A stretch of DNA of 64,000 nucleotides from Pseudomonas putida (GTDB taxonomy: Bacteria; Pseudomonadota; Gammaproteobacteria; Pseudomonadales; Pseudomonadaceae). The notes under the pieces are model-generated. The model ran no database searches and was not told the origin of the DNA. It saw only the letters and a program-made list of their open reading frames with translations. A program made the translations under genes and the position numbers. The stretch is taken from contig NZ_CP066306.1 in assembly GCF_016406145.1 (NCBI RefSeq), positions 4,774,001 through 4,838,000 of the forward strand, read 5' to 3'. Shown piece after piece: positions 28,042 to 37,902 of this stretch. How positions within the stretch are numbered: the first letter of the stretch is position 1; each line of letters starts with the position of its first letter.

Positions 28042-28056
28042 GGCGTCTCCGGATAT

Positions 28057-28113
28057 AGCTCAATGCAGCTCAATATAGCTCAATGCAGCTCAACGCAGCT
28101 CAACGCAGCTCAA
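28057..28113. repeat. Six tandem 10-bp repeats upstream of the Fic gene
   Basis: AGCTCAA followed by a variable 3-bp (TGC, TAT, CGC types) begins at 28057, 28067, 28077, 28087, 28097 and 28107. The array is 16-72 bp upstream of the Fic ATG, one unit per helical turn. A likely binding site for the Fic protein's own winged helix. The rest of 28042-28334 shows no gene. Confidence 0.75.
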
Positions 28114-28334
28114 CGAGCTGACACCAGCTCACCCATCACCGAAAGCCCTTTTCAACCCTGCCGATTTTGACGCCACCCCAATGACCACGGCATCTCCAGC
28201 CATGCCTGGATTCTATTGGCCAGCACCGTCACCCCCACCTAAGATGTCATTCGTCGGATATACACAGAAAGTATTGATAGCGTAATAGCACTTAGCCATA
28301 GTCGCGCTCCCATTTCTCAATACTCGTGCAAATC

Positions 28335-29015
28335 ATGAAATCAACTGTGCCCTGCCTGGCAGCAATGATGCTGCTCAGTGGGTGCAATGGAGTGCCAACG
28401 TCCTACGTGTCAGACCCCGTCTACGATCAGGCTTTCGTGGTCACCTCCGGTGCACCGCTGCCGATGTTGCTGATGGCCACTGCCATCCAGTGGAACGAAG
28501 ACTATGCGGTAACCGCCAAGCACACCCCCTTCCTGCGCAACGTGGTTCATGAAGGCCTGGGTGATGTGGTGTTCTTCAAGCACAAGGCTGCCCGGGTGCC
28601 GCTCTGGCGCCAGTATGTGCCGGGCGAGTCCGTGACAGCGGTCGGCTTCAACAGCCTGATGATGCCGGTGCAGGGCAAAGGCCAAACCCTGGCTTCACTG
28701 GTACGCCTGGAAGGCACGCCAGGCAGCGTGTTCTATTCGGTGCACGATGGCCCGATGGTCAAAGGCATGTCCGGTGGCCCGGTGTTCGCCGATGACGGCA
28801 AGGTCGTTGGGATCAATGTCGCGTTCATCGCCAAAGATGAAATCGATGCGCGCAACCGGCCCGACCTTGCCGACAAAGAACGTATCAGCGTGTTCATGTC
28901 GTTTAGCGAAATCGACAAGGAATGGCGCAGGTTCCAGTATCTGGCCAATAAAACGAAGCCCAAGGCCGCGCCTGCCGCAGTCAAGGGGTATGTCGTGGTC
29001 GCCGCCAAGCCTTGA
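28335..29015 (+). CDS. Putative lipoprotein with trypsin-like serine protease fold
   Basis: 226 residues from ATG 28335 (an upstream GTG adds three). A lipoprotein signal MKSTVPCLAAMMLLSGC ends in the lipobox LLSGC. Trypsin-like landmarks are the His in VTAKHTPF and the nucleophile motif GMSGGPVF, with a plausible Asp between them (GLGDVVF). The product would be a lipid-anchored periplasmic protease or a protease-like protein. No paralogous partner is evident nearby. No clear ribosome site; the family assignment is by motif only. Confidence 0.75.
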   Translation: MKSTVPCLAAMMLLSGCNGVPTSYVSDPVYDQAFVVTSGAPLPMLLMATAIQWNEDYAVTAKHTPFLRNVVHEGLGDVVFFKHKAARVPLWRQYVPGESVTAVGFNSLMMPVQGKGQTLASLVRLEGTPGSVFYSVHDGPMVKGMSGGPVFADDGKVVGINVAFIAKDEIDARNRPDLADKERISVFMSFSEIDKEWRRFQYLANKTKPKAAPAAVKGYVVVAAKP

Positions 29016-29214
29016 ATTGAACCTGAGCTCAGGCACATTGCTCAGCCTGGCATATGATGAGGCCAGCACGACTCATGCAAAGGGACCTGCCATGGCAGGC
29101 GCCGGATGGCAAAAGGGTCGCGTTGGCGGAATCAAAACTTCTTGCAACATCCACCACCGAACCTTATTCGACCCTCGACGTCCGATCCTGCATCCCCCTG
29201 TCGAGGTTCCCCGC

Positions 29215-30138
29215 GTGAAAGAAATCATCGCCCGCAAGTATCGCCTGGTGGTGAAAACCTTCGGCTACATCGGCTGGTCGCTGTTCTGGCTGCTGATCTG
29301 GGACGTGCTGGTCACCATCGATTTCATGCTGTTCTTGAACAGCAAATTTACTCTACCGCTGATCCCGCTGACATTGCTGGGTTCGGCGCTGGTGGTGCTG
29401 GTGAGTTTTCGCAACAGCAGTGCCTACAACCGCTGGTGGGAGGCGCGCACCTTGTGGGGCGCGCTGGTGAACAGTTCACGCAGCTTCGCCCGGCAGACGC
29501 TGACGCTGATCGACGACCCGGATGACGGCTTGAACCCAATCAAGGCCACCTTGTTGCGCCGGCATATTGCTTATGTGAATTGCCTGGCGGCGCACCTCAA
29601 AGGCCAAGCCTGCCCCGACGAACTGATGGCGTTCATCCCGCCCGGGGAGTTCGAGCGGCGCAACCGTTCGAACAATTTCGCCAACGATATCCTCAGCGGT
29701 TCGGCAGCCCTGCTCGCCCGCGAATACAAGGCCGGGCGGCTGGACAGCATTCGCCTGGCGCGGCTCGAATCGACGCTGGTGGACCTGTCCAACGCCCAAG
29801 GCGGCATGGAGCGTATCGCCAACACGCCACTGCCCTACCCTTACGTGTACTTTCCGCGGCTGTTCATCTCGTTGTTCTGCCTGATCGTGCCCGTGGGTCT
29901 GGTCGAATCGCTGGGCTGGTTCACGCCACTGGCGTCTACCGTGGTCGGGTTCATGCTGCTAGCCATCGAGCGGATCGGCACCGACCTGCAGAGCCCGTTC
30001 CGCTTCAGTGAACACCAGATCCAGATGGATACCATCTGCGAGACCATCGAGCGCAACCTGGAGTCGATGCAACGTGAAGCGCAGTGCGGGGAATTAGGGG
30101 CTGATGCGTTCAGGCCCGCACATAACGCTGGCGCATGA
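29215..30138 (+). CDS. Bestrophin-family membrane channel protein
   Basis: Chloride/anion channel-type protein of the bestrophin/UPF0187 family in the inner membrane. From GTG 29215 (GAGG ribosome site 8 bp before) it has 307 residues; ATG 29092 is an alternative giving 41 more. The signature SFRNSSAYNRWWEARTLWGALVNSSR and the four-helix layout (helices near residues 17-35, 41-58, 215-235 and 240-255) are visible. Its last 29 bp overlap the convergent permease gene. Confidence 0.9.
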   Translation: MKEIIARKYRLVVKTFGYIGWSLFWLLIWDVLVTIDFMLFLNSKFTLPLIPLTLLGSALVVLVSFRNSSAYNRWWEARTLWGALVNSSRSFARQTLTLIDDPDDGLNPIKATLLRRHIAYVNCLAAHLKGQACPDELMAFIPPGEFERRNRSNNFANDILSGSAALLAREYKAGRLDSIRLARLESTLVDLSNAQGGMERIANTPLPYPYVYFPRLFISLFCLIVPVGLVESLGWFTPLASTVVGFMLLAIERIGTDLQSPFRFSEHQIQMDTICETIERNLESMQREAQCGELGADAFRPAHNAGA

Positions 30139-30877
30139 CATCACTGAACACGTCCACCAACAGCACCAGGACCAGCATGGCCAAGATCACCGTGCTGGCC
30201 TGGGCCTCCTGGAACAGGCTCAGGGTGGTATAGAGCATCTGCCCCAGCCCCCCTGCGCCAACGAGCCCAAGCACACTGGCCATACGGATGTTGTTTTCCC
30301 AGCGGTACAAGCTGTAGGCCAGCAACTGCGGCCACAGGTTGGGCAAGGTGCCGAAGCAGAACGCCGCCAGTTGCCCGCCACCTTGCAGGCGGATCGCCGC
30401 CGCTGGCTCGACCGGGGTATTTTCCAGCGCCTCGGCGTACAACCGGCCAAGCACACCTGCCGTATGCAGTGCCAACGCGAGCGTCCCGGCGTTGGGGCCA
30501 AGCCCTGCCGCCAGTACCATCAGTGCTGCCCACACCAGCTCGGGAACGGCACGCAGGGCATTGAGCAGCAGGCGCGCCGCAGCTTGCAGCGGCCAACCGA
30601 AGCGGCCCGCTGCGGGTAATGCCAACAGCATGCCCAGCACCATTGCCAGCAGCGTACCCAGCCCGGACATGGCCAGGGTTTCCAGGGCACCGCGCCCCAC
30701 CGCTTGCAGGTGTTCGCCTGTAACGTCCGGATGCAGAAAACGCCCGGCATACTCGGCCATCTGCCCCAGCCCGCCGTTACCCACCAGCGCCTGCAGGTCG
30801 AGGTCCAGATAACTGAACGAGGCGATTACAGCGGCAACCAAGGCAGCCATCACCAGCAGATTGATCACCCGGTTCAT
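30110..30877 (-). CDS. PhnE-like ABC transporter permease (second permease, probable selenate/phosphonate)
   Basis: 255-residue inner-membrane permease with about six helices and the EAA-like loop L-Y-A-E-A-L-E-N-T-P. It is the last gene of a four-gene transporter operon (binding protein, ATPase, two permeases) with overlapping starts. Its 3' end overlaps the bestrophin gene by 29 bp in convergent orientation. Confidence 0.88.
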   Translation of the reverse strand: MNRVINLLVMAALVAAVIASFSYLDLDLQALVGNGGLGQMAEYAGRFLHPDVTGEHLQAVGRGALETLAMSGLGTLLAMVLGMLLALPAAGRFGWPLQAAARLLLNALRAVPELVWAALMVLAAGLGPNAGTLALALHTAGVLGRLYAEALENTPVEPAAAIRLQGGGQLAAFCFGTLPNLWPQLLAYSLYRWENNIRMASVLGLVGAGGLGQMLYTTLSLFQEAQASTVILAMLVLVLLVDVFSDVMRQRYVRA

Positions 30878-31701
30878 GCCAACCGTCCCCGCAGGAAGCG
30901 GCTGAGCAGGTCCGCCAGCAGCACCAGGCCGAAGAAGGCGAGCAGCATGCTTGCCACCTCACCGCCTGCGAACATCCGCATCGACAGGTCGATCTGCTGC
31001 CCCAAGCCCCCGGCACCAACGAAACCCATCACCACCGAGGCGCGCACCGCGCACTCCCAGCGGTAGACGGTGTACGACACAAGCTCCGTCCCGGCACTGG
31101 GCAGGATGCCATAGAAGAAGGCTGTCAGCCGGCCACTGCCCGCTTGCAGCAGGGCATGCGCCGGGCGCTGGTCGACCGATTCGAAGATTTCGGCATAGAC
31201 CTTGCCGAGCATGCCGCTGTAAGTGATGGCGATCGCCAGCACCCCCGCCGTAGGCCCCAGCCCCACCGCACGCACGAACAGCAACGCCCAGACGATCTCG
31301 GGAACACTGCGCAGGAAAATCAACAGCCCGCGCACCGGCATCCTTAGCAGGCGGGACCAGGCGCCGGAACGGCCACCACGAGAGGCCGCGCGCAACGACA
31401 AGGCACGGCTGGCCAGCAGGCTCGCCGGGACCGCCAGCAGCAGCGCCAGTACCATGCCGGCAGTGGCTACAGCCAATGTCTGCAGGGTCGCCTCGTACAG
31501 CAGTTCGAGAAATTCGCCATCATGCGCCGGCGGCCAGAAGGCGCTGGTGAAGCTGGCAATCTGCTGGCGGTTTTCCGCTTGCAGCAGCACGCCTGGGTTC
31601 AGCTCGCTCAACTGCGCCCCTGGCCACAGCAGGGCCAGCGCAACCAGGGCGACCAACAGGCGCGGCACAAACGCCGGATCGCGGGCGCTGGCCTTCAGCA
31701 T
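30874..31701 (-). CDS. PhnE-like ABC transporter permease (first permease)
   Basis: 275-residue permease, paralogous to the downstream one. It has the conserved loop KVYAEIFESVDQRPAHALLQAG and several membrane helices. It overlaps the next permease by four bases (30874-30877) and the ATPase by seven (31695-31701), which points to translational coupling. Confidence 0.88.
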   Translation of the reverse strand: MLKASARDPAFVPRLLVALVALALLWPGAQLSELNPGVLLQAENRQQIASFTSAFWPPAHDGEFLELLYEATLQTLAVATAGMVLALLLAVPASLLASRALSLRAASRGGRSGAWSRLLRMPVRGLLIFLRSVPEIVWALLFVRAVGLGPTAGVLAIAITYSGMLGKVYAEIFESVDQRPAHALLQAGSGRLTAFFYGILPSAGTELVSYTVYRWECAVRASVVMGFVGAGGLGQQIDLSMRMFAGGEVASMLLAFFGLVLLADLLSRFLRGRLA

Positions 31702-32489
31702 CGCGGGATCTGCACAGCCAGGGCCGGGGCCGGGGGCAATGGCGACCCCAGCTGCTCGTTGGCGTAGAGCGCATCGAGCATCTGCTCGGTCACTGCCCCG
31801 GCAGAGCAGTCGAACGCCACCCTGCCCTCACGAATGCCGATAACCCGCGGGAAATGTGCCAAGGCCAGGTCCACTGCATGCAGGCTGGCTACCAGCGTCA
31901 CGCCGTAGGCTTGAGCATGGCGGTTGAGCAGGGCCAGACTGTGTTCGGCCAGCACGGGGTCCATTGCTGAAACCGGTTCATCGGTCAGCAGCACCTCGGG
32001 CCGCTGATACAACGCGCGGGCGATGCCGACGCGCTGCAACTGGCCACCGGAAAGCTGCCCGCACTGGACGAACAGCTTTTCCGCCAGGCCCAGTTCGGCC
32101 AGCACCTGGCGTGCACCCTGCACATCGGTGGGGTACACCAGGTTGAGCAACGACCGCAGCGTACCCCACTGGCCCAGACGACCGGCCAGTACAGCAGTCA
32201 CCACCCGCTGACGAGGCGGCAGGGGCGGCGCCTGATGTACCAGGCCGACCCTGGCGCGCAGACGCTGGCGAGCCTTTGCCGATAACGCCCAAGGCTGCTC
32301 ACCCAACAAATCCAGGCGCCCTGCACTGGGCTGTACGGCAGTGGCCATCAGGTGCAGGAGGCTGGATTTACCAGCCCCTGAAGGGCCGATGATCGCGACC
32401 CGCTCACCTTGGGTGATACGCACAGAGACTGAGTCAAGCGCGCGAACCTGGCCGTGGCGCAGGCCCGCGTCGAGCAGCGTGATAGTCAC
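31695..32489 (-). CDS. PhnC-like ABC transporter ATP-binding protein
   Basis: 264-residue ATPase with Walker [11 protein letters not shown] (residues about 34-43), signature [15 protein letters not shown] and Walker [13 protein letters not shown]. The phosphonate-family layout fits the neighbouring binding protein. It overlaps both neighbours by a few bases. Confidence 0.92.
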   Translation of the reverse strand: MTITLLDAGLRHGQVRALDSVSVRITQGERVAIIGPSGAGKSSLLHLMATAVQPSAGRLDLLGEQPWALSAKARQRLRARVGLVHQAPPLPPRQRVVTAVLAGRLGQWGTLRSLLNLVYPTDVQGARQVLAELGLAEKLFVQCGQLSGGQLQRVGIARALYQRPEVLLTDEPVSAMDPVLAEHSLALLNRHAQAYGVTLVASLHAVDLALAHFPRVIGIREGRVAFDCSAGAVTEQMLDALYANEQLGSPLPPAPALAVQIPRC

Positions 32490-33340
32490 TTGAGCAGGCC
32501 GGCCTCACGTGCCGCCTGCTCGGTGCCCTGATAGTTCTCGGGCTTGGTTTCGATGAAACGGCTGGCGGCCTGCAGGTCGAGGATCTTCTTATGCTCCGGG
32601 TTCGAAGGGTCCAGGGCGAGGAAGGCTTGCTTGATCTTGTCTTTGAGCGCCGGGTCCATGTTGCCGCGCACGGTCCAGTTGTAGTCGTAGTAGGTCGGGG
32701 TGGTGGCAAACACCTTGACCTTGCTGGTATCGACCTTGCCGGCATCGACCAGCTTCTGCCAGACGCTGGCGTTGAGCACGCCACCATCGACCTTACCGGC
32801 CTGGACCCAGGCCACGGTTGCATCGTGGGCGCCGGAATAGGCCACGCGGCTGAAGTAGCCCTCAGGCTTGATGTTGTCTTCCTTGAGCATGAAGTAGCGC
32901 GGCATCAGGCTGCCAGAGGTGGACGAAATCGAACCGAAGGCGAAGGACTTGCCCTTGAGGTCGGCCAGGCTCTTTACATCCGGGTTGGCAGTGATGAACT
33001 TGGAGGTGAACTGGGCGTCCTGCTCACGCTGCACCAAAGGTGTGGCGGTCGGGTCTTTGAGGTGTACCTGAACGAAGGTGAATCCCCCCAGCCAGGCCAG
33101 ATCCAGACGGTCGCTGGCCAGCGATTCAACCACTGCCGGGTAGTCGGCCACCGGCACGAACTTCACCTGCATGCCCAACTGCTGGGACAGGTATTTGCCC
33201 AGCGGCTCGAACTTGCGCAGCAGTTCGGTTGGCGCTTCGTCGGGAATGGCACTGACCCGCAAGGTATCAGCGGCCTGCGCTACAACGGCACAGCAGGACA
33301 GCACGAGGCCGGCGGCGAGCGCCAGAGGGCGTTTGAGCAT
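32486..33340 (-). CDS. Periplasmic substrate-binding protein, PhnD type, putative selenate transporter
   Basis: 284 residues with a signal peptide [23 protein letters not shown]. The PhnD fold is recognised from [23 protein letters not shown] and the [11 protein letters not shown] and [12 protein letters not shown] segments. Proteins of this subgroup next to selD are known as putative selenate ABC transporter binding proteins. Here selD-selU is divergent, 123 bp away, which supports selenium rather than phosphonate, but the ligand is not shown by sequence. Confidence 0.85.
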   Translation of the reverse strand: MLKRPLALAAGLVLSCCAVVAQAADTLRVSAIPDEAPTELLRKFEPLGKYLSQQLGMQVKFVPVADYPAVVESLASDRLDLAWLGGFTFVQVHLKDPTATPLVQREQDAQFTSKFITANPDVKSLADLKGKSFAFGSISSTSGSLMPRYFMLKEDNIKPEGYFSRVAYSGAHDATVAWVQAGKVDGGVLNASVWQKLVDAGKVDTSKVKVFATTPTYYDYNWTVRGNMDPALKDKIKQAFLALDPSNPEHKKILDLQAASRFIETKPENYQGTEQAAREAGLLK

Positions 33341-33463
33341 GGGATTCTCCGGTTCAATAGCGGGGAAAGTGTCGGCGATAGGCAGACGGAGAAGGATTAT
33401 AAGTGGCGCAGACGCAAAGGCCAGCTTTGCTACAATCGCGCATCACGAAAAATGAGGTGCGTA

Positions 33464-34498
33464 ATGAGCGAGCCGATTCGCCTGACCCAGTACAGCCATG
33501 GTGCTGGCTGTGGCTGCAAGATCTCCCCCAAGGTGCTGGATGTGATCCTTGCCGAAAGTGGCGCCCAGGCCCTGGACCCGAACCTGTGGGTCGGCAACGC
33601 CTCGCGCGATGACGCCGCCGTATACGCCCTGGATGATGAACGCGGCGTGGTGTCCACCACCGACTTTTTCATGCCCATTGTCGATGACCCCTACGATTTC
33701 GGCCGCATCGCCGCCACCAACGCCATCAGCGACATCTACGCCATGGGCGGCGACCCGCTGATGGCCATCGCCATCCTCGGCTGGCCGGTCAACGTACTGC
33801 CACCAGAAGTGGCCCGTGAAGTGATCCGCGGTGGCCGCGCCGTGTGCGCCGAAGCCGGCATCCCCCTGGCCGGCGGGCACTCGATCGATGCACCCGAGCC
33901 GATCTTCGGCCTGGCCGTCACCGGCGTGGTCAGCAAGCGCCACCTCAAGCGCAATGACACCGCGACGGTCGGTTGCCGCCTGTACCTGACCAAGCCCCTG
34001 GGCATCGGCATCCTCACCACCGCCGAGAAAAAGGCCAAGCTGCGTGAGCAGGACCAAGGCCTGGCCCGCGACTGGATGTGCACCCTCAACACCCCCGGCA
34101 GCCGCTTTGGCAAGCTCGACGGTGTCAAGGCGATGACCGACGTGACCGGTTTCGGCCTGCTCGGCCACCTGGTCGAGCTGGCCGAGGGCAGCGGGCTGAC
34201 CGCGCACCTGGACTACGCGGCCGTCCCGCGGCTGCCGAGCATCGAGCACTACATGGCCGAGGGCTGCATCCCCGGCGGCACCCTGCGCAACTTCGACAGC
34301 TACGGGCACAAGATCGGCGCGCTGACCGACGATCAGAAGCACCTGCTGTGCGACCCGCAGACCAGCGGCGGCCTGCTGGTGGCGGTCACCCCCGAAGGTG
34401 AGCAGGCGTTCCTTGCCGTTGCCGCCGAACTGGGCCTGGACCTTGCGCCGATCGGCCTGCTGGCCGAGCGACAGAGCCACGCAGTCGAGGTGAACTGA
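33464..34498 (+). CDS. selD: Selenide, water dikinase
   Basis: Makes selenophosphate from selenide and ATP for selenocysteine and selenouridine synthesis. Start ATG 33464 with GAGG upstream; 344 residues. Catalytic Cys16 and Lys19 lie in [10 protein letters not shown], the usual Cys form rather than selenocysteine. The glycine-rich [11 protein letters not shown] and QTSGGLLV segments are typical. Its stop overlaps the start of selU by one base. Confidence 0.97.
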   Translation: MSEPIRLTQYSHGAGCGCKISPKVLDVILAESGAQALDPNLWVGNASRDDAAVYALDDERGVVSTTDFFMPIVDDPYDFGRIAATNAISDIYAMGGDPLMAIAILGWPVNVLPPEVAREVIRGGRAVCAEAGIPLAGGHSIDAPEPIFGLAVTGVVSKRHLKRNDTATVGCRLYLTKPLGIGILTTAEKKAKLREQDQGLARDWMCTLNTPGSRFGKLDGVKAMTDVTGFGLLGHLVELAEGSGLTAHLDYAAVPRLPSIEHYMAEGCIPGGTLRNFDSYGHKIGALTDDQKHLLCDPQTSGGLLVAVTPEGEQAFLAVAAELGLDLAPIGLLAERQSHAVEVN

Positions 34499-35595
34499 TG
34501 CGCCACGACTGCACCGACTTTCGCCAGTTGTTCCTCGACGACGTGCCGATGATGGACATGCGTGCGCCTGTCGAATTTGCCAAGGGCGCCTTCCCCGGCG
34601 TCGTCAACCTGCCACTGATGACCGACCAGGAGCGGCAAAAGGTCGGTACCTGCTACAAGCAGCAGGGCCAGGCCGCAGCCATCACCCTTGGCCATCAACT
34701 GGTCAGCGGCACCCTCAAGCGCGAGCGCCTGCATGCCTGGGCCAGCTTTGCCAAGGCCCACCCCGATGGGTACCTGTACTGCGCCCGCGGCGGCCTGCGC
34801 TCGCTGATCGTCCAGCAGTGGCTGCGCGACGAAGCGGGCATCGCCTACCCGCGCATCAAGGGTGGCTATAAAGCTCTGCGCACTTTCCTGCTGGATACAA
34901 CCCAGCAGGCCGTGGAGCAATGCGATTTCGTTTTGGTCGGCGGCCTCACCGGCACCGGCAAGACCGATGTGCTGCACCAGCTGAACAACGTGATCGATCT
35001 TGAAGGCCATGCCAACCACCGCGGTTCGAGCTTCGGCAAACGCGCCACCGCACAGCCGGCGCAGATCGACTTCGAGAACAAGCTGGCCATCGACGTGCTG
35101 AAGAAACGCGCACGTGGTATCGAGCAGTTCGTGCTGGAGGACGAGGGCCGTATTGTCGGGAGCTGCACGGTGCCGCTGGAGCTGTACCAGGGCATGCAGC
35201 AATACCCGCTGGTGTGGCTGGAGGACAGCTTCGAAAACCGTGTCGAACGCATTCTGCGTGACTACGTGATCAACCTGTGCGCCGAGTTCGTCGCGCTACA
35301 TGGCGAAGAACTCGGGCGCCGACTGTTCGCCGAGCGCCTGCTGCAGAGCATGAGCAACATTCACAAGCGCCTGGGTGGCGAGCGCTACCAGCGCCTGTCC
35401 GAGATTATGCGCCTGGCGCTGGATGAGCAGCAGCGCAGCGGTGGCATCGATCTGCACCGGGGGTGGATCGAGGGCTTGCTGAAGGAATACTACGATCCGA
35501 TGTATGCCTACCAGCGTGATGCGAAGGCGGACCGGGTGGAGTTTGCAGGGGATGCTGTGGAGGTGCGCGAGTACCTCAAGGCTCGCAATCGCTAG
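34498..35595 (+). CDS. mnmH: tRNA 2-selenouridine synthase (SelU/MnmH)
   Basis: Replaces sulfur by selenium at the wobble 2-thiouridine of Lys, Glu and Gln tRNAs, using selenophosphate from SelD. The 365-residue product has an N-terminal rhodanese domain with Cys95 ([11 protein letters not shown]), then a P-loop (GLTGTGKTD, residues 149-157). The A-x-x-H-R-G-S-S-F-G motif follows. It is coupled to selD. Confidence 0.96.
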   Translation: MRHDCTDFRQLFLDDVPMMDMRAPVEFAKGAFPGVVNLPLMTDQERQKVGTCYKQQGQAAAITLGHQLVSGTLKRERLHAWASFAKAHPDGYLYCARGGLRSLIVQQWLRDEAGIAYPRIKGGYKALRTFLLDTTQQAVEQCDFVLVGGLTGTGKTDVLHQLNNVIDLEGHANHRGSSFGKRATAQPAQIDFENKLAIDVLKKRARGIEQFVLEDEGRIVGSCTVPLELYQGMQQYPLVWLEDSFENRVERILRDYVINLCAEFVALHGEELGRRLFAERLLQSMSNIHKRLGGERYQRLSEIMRLALDEQQRSGGIDLHRGWIEGLLKEYYDPMYAYQRDAKADRVEFAGDAVEVREYLKARNR

Positions 35596-35690
35596 GGGCC
35601 GCTTCGCGGCCCATCGCCGGCAAGCCAGCTCCCACACCGGCAAGGGCTAGCACCTGACTTGTGGGAGCTGGCTTGCCAGCGATGGGGCCC
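35596..35690. repeat. Inverted pair of REP elements after selU
   Basis: Hairpin GGGCCGC-TTC-GCGGCCC (35596-35612), which may terminate selU. It is followed by REP copy 1 (35613-35636, core GGCAAGCCAGCTCCCACA) and inverted REP copy 2 (35660-35683), with one mismatch between the copies. P. putida-type REP arrangement. Confidence 0.8.
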
Positions 35691-35702
35691 GCACAGGCAA
35701 CA

Positions 35703-36089
35703 TCACTGCCCAGGGCTGAGCACCCGCTCCAGTTCAGCCGCCCGCTCGCGGGTCATGTCCAGCACACACATCCCGCCTTCCAACTGGGCCATCGTCCCGC
35801 CGCTGGCTTGAACATGGAACTTGCAGTTGCCATCCCGGTAAGCGATCCACTGGCGCTGAACATCGCGCAAGCTCTTCTTCGGCTCCGCTTCGAGCTTGCC
35901 CATCAGTTGCTTGTAGGCCCGGTTCAACCGCGCATCCTGCAGCTGGGTCTCGGCCTGGATGCAACTGCTCATGGCCACCGTACTGGAAGCCTTGTCCATG
36001 CACTGGGTATAGCTCGGCGAGTTGTCCTCGGCCATTGCCACGGGTATGCAGCATGCCAAGGCCAACCCCATCAGATACTGCTTGTTCAT
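35703..36089 (-). CDS. LprI-like (DUF1311) periplasmic protein
   Basis: 128 residues from ATG 36089 (AGGAG 6 bp before; the ATG two codons upstream is too close to it). A signal peptide MNKQYLMGLALACCIPVAMA is followed by a DUF1311/LprI domain with paired Cys (TQCMDKASS, SSCIQAETQ, GNCKFH, GMCVLD) and the motif R-x-W-I-x-Y-R-D. Relatives include inhibitors of host lysozyme. The exact role here is unknown. Confidence 0.85.
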   Translation of the reverse strand: MNKQYLMGLALACCIPVAMAEDNSPSYTQCMDKASSTVAMSSCIQAETQLQDARLNRAYKQLMGKLEAEPKKSLRDVQRQWIAYRDGNCKFHVQASGGTMAQLEGGMCVLDMTRERAAELERVLSPGQ

Positions 36090-36108
36090 CACCATCTCCT
36101 GGTCAATA

Positions 36109-36648
36109 TCAAAACGCCTGCGGCTGCTCAGGAGGCATCAGTACCTTGCCCGGCACAAAGCGCAGCGATGGCATTTGCGTGGCGGCATACAACGCCAGCG
36201 CCAGTGCCGCGATCAGCGCCACGTCGAGCCAGCGCCAACCCGGCATGTCCTCTGCACTGCGCGCCTTCCACACATGCCATGCCTGCCCTGCGCAAAACAC
36301 CACGATAGACGCCAGCCAAAGGTAAAACCCGGCACCAAAGCCGGTACGGTCCTGAAACGCGTAGCTGATGTTATCCGGCAGCCGTTCGATGCCAAAGCTG
36401 CTGGCCGCCAGGTACAACGCAGCCAACCCGGCTACCAGCGCCAGGCGGCGAAAACGCCGGTGGGCAAGAACTGCTACGGCCAGCAGCGGGTTGGCAAACC
36501 ACTGAAACAGCCCGAACGGAACGCCCCACGGCCCGTACAGCAACATCTGCAAGGCCGGCATGTGCCTGCCGGCGCTCATCAGGGCGCCATCGAAACACAG
36601 GCCGAGCAAAAACAGGGCAAGGCTGAAGGTGAGGTAGAAAGCAGTCAT
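36109..36648 (-). CDS. Hypothetical membrane protein
   Basis: 179 residues with about five hydrophobic segments (near 3-22, 35-62, 68-82, 105-122 and 138-157). No family recognised. The start overlaps the stop of the upstream acetyltransferase gene (ATGA), so the two are probably translated together. Confidence 0.75.
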   Translation of the reverse strand: MTAFYLTFSLALFLLGLCFDGALMSAGRHMPALQMLLYGPWGVPFGLFQWFANPLLAVAVLAHRRFRRLALVAGLAALYLAASSFGIERLPDNISYAFQDRTGFGAGFYLWLASIVVFCAGQAWHVWKARSAEDMPGWRWLDVALIAALALALYAATQMPSLRFVPGKVLMPPEQPQAF

Positions 36649-37208
36649 GCAACGGGGGGCTCGAGCAACAACCCGTAAATGCCCGAGTCGGACAACTCAC
36701 CCGCCACACACCAGCGTGCGCGCAAAGTGCCTTCAAGGACGAAGCCCTGGCGCTCCAGCGTACGTGCCGAGCCATTGTTGCGCGGGTCGATCTCGGCCTC
36801 CAGGCGGCGCATGTGCAGGGTATGGGCGAGGTAGTCGATGAAGCAGGTCAGTGCCTCGTCCATGTAGCCCCTGCCCTGCACTGCGCTGGCCAGGCAATAG
36901 CCGATCTCGCCACGGCGGGAGGTGTCGTCGATGTTGAACAGCTGGACCATGCCGATCAGTTCGCCAGTGTCACGGCGGTACATGCCCAGCTTGAGCTGGT
37001 CACCATTGGCATAGGCCTCGCGGTCGGCAGCCAGCGCGCTTTGTGCCTCGGCCAGGTCTTGCCAAGGGGCATGGTGCCAATAGCGCATGACCTCGGGGTC
37101 GGCCATGATCGTCAGCCATTGCTGGGCATCGGCGTGGCGCATCGGGCGCAACTGCAGACGCGGGCTGTCGAGGCAGAGGTCGGTGGGGAAACTTCGGGGT
37201 GGGGTCAC
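36645..37208 (-). CDS. GNAT-family N-acetyltransferase (RimJ/RimL type)
   Basis: 187 residues from GTG 37208, which has AGGAG 7 bp upstream; an ATG 18 bp earlier overlaps that ribosome site. The product resembles RimJ/RimL-type enzymes: LDSPRLQLRPMRHADA at the start, acetyl-CoA loop QGRGYMDEAL, and DPRNNGSARTLERQGFVLEG. The substrate is not predictable. Confidence 0.87.
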   Translation of the reverse strand: MTPPRSFPTDLCLDSPRLQLRPMRHADAQQWLTIMADPEVMRYWHHAPWQDLAEAQSALAADREAYANGDQLKLGMYRRDTGELIGMVQLFNIDDTSRRGEIGYCLASAVQGRGYMDEALTCFIDYLAHTLHMRRLEAEIDPRNNGSARTLERQGFVLEGTLRARWCVAGELSDSGIYGLLLEPPVA

Positions 37209-37350
37209 GCCGCATCTCCTGTCCATTGCTGGGGAAATGACAGTTTAACGTCATGTGGGGGGCTGGGGCATGCCTGGTGTTTCAAGGGGTATTGAAGACT
37301 GAGCGCCGCGCGGGCGGCGCTCGATCTCAAGTGCGCTGGGCGAACACGCT

Positions 37351-37602
37351 TCAGGCCCCGCGGTTCAAGCCCATTTCCATGTCATTGATCAGCGCCTTGG
37401 CCATGGCACTTAGAATGCGCGCGGCGCTCCCGGCAACGAGGTTGCCCTCCATCTCGGCTTCCTCACTCAAGTGCCGAATGCACCCAAGCAGAACGGAAAG
37501 TTCGTCAAACGCGTGATCGAGCGGCACTCCCGGCTGGATGGCATACAGATCGAGAAACGTCTCTTGGCCAACCGTGGTTCGCGCTTTCAGGTCATCACTC
37601 AT
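37351..37602 (-). CDS. DUF3077-domain protein (chromosomal copy)
   Basis: 83 residues with the same core as the element's DUF3077 protein (F-L-D-L-Y-A-I-Q-P-G-V-P-L-D-H-A-F-D-E-L-S-V-L-L). It overlaps the preceding DUF6124-like gene by 8 bp. Second gene of a pair behind a C4-type RNA. Function unknown. The region 37209-37350 is empty. Confidence 0.8.
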   Translation of the reverse strand: MSDDLKARTTVGQETFLDLYAIQPGVPLDHAFDELSVLLGCIRHLSEEAEMEGNLVAGSAARILSAMAKALINDMEMGLNRGA

Positions 37603-37849
37603 GCACCCTCTCCAACGTGCTCATATGGCCGAAAAGGGCCCGCAGGAGCTCGGTGAGGATGCCCATGTTATCCAGCAACACATTGCGTTGGTCTTCGGCC
37701 CCGGTGCTGAGGTAGAGCTCGATGGTGCCCGAAAGGCTGTCCATAAGCGCGGCGGCATGGGCCTTGGCATCTTCAAGGGAAAGGTCGGCGATTATCGAGA
37801 TGTAGGGAATGGGGAAGCTGTCGGGTGGATCGGGTACGATTTTTTTCAT
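37595..37849 (-). CDS. DUF6124-like small protein, target of the C4-type RNA
   Basis: 84 residues from ATG 37849, MKKIVPDPPDSFPIPYISI, with TGGAGT as ribosome site. The M-K-K-I-x-P-x-P-P start and helical body match the DUF6124 pattern of Pseudomonas small proteins. The ribosome site is complementary to the loop of the RNA at 37903-37986, so its translation, and that of the overlapping DUF3077 gene, is probably repressed by that RNA. Confidence 0.78.
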   Translation of the reverse strand: MKKIVPDPPDSFPIPYISIIADLSLEDAKAHAAALMDSLSGTIELYLSTGAEDQRNVLLDNMGILTELLRALFGHMSTLERVHE

Positions 37850-37902
37850 GGTGAACTCCAATGACATTTCTAGGAGCAACCACCCTGGTCCTTCTCACAG
37901 AT

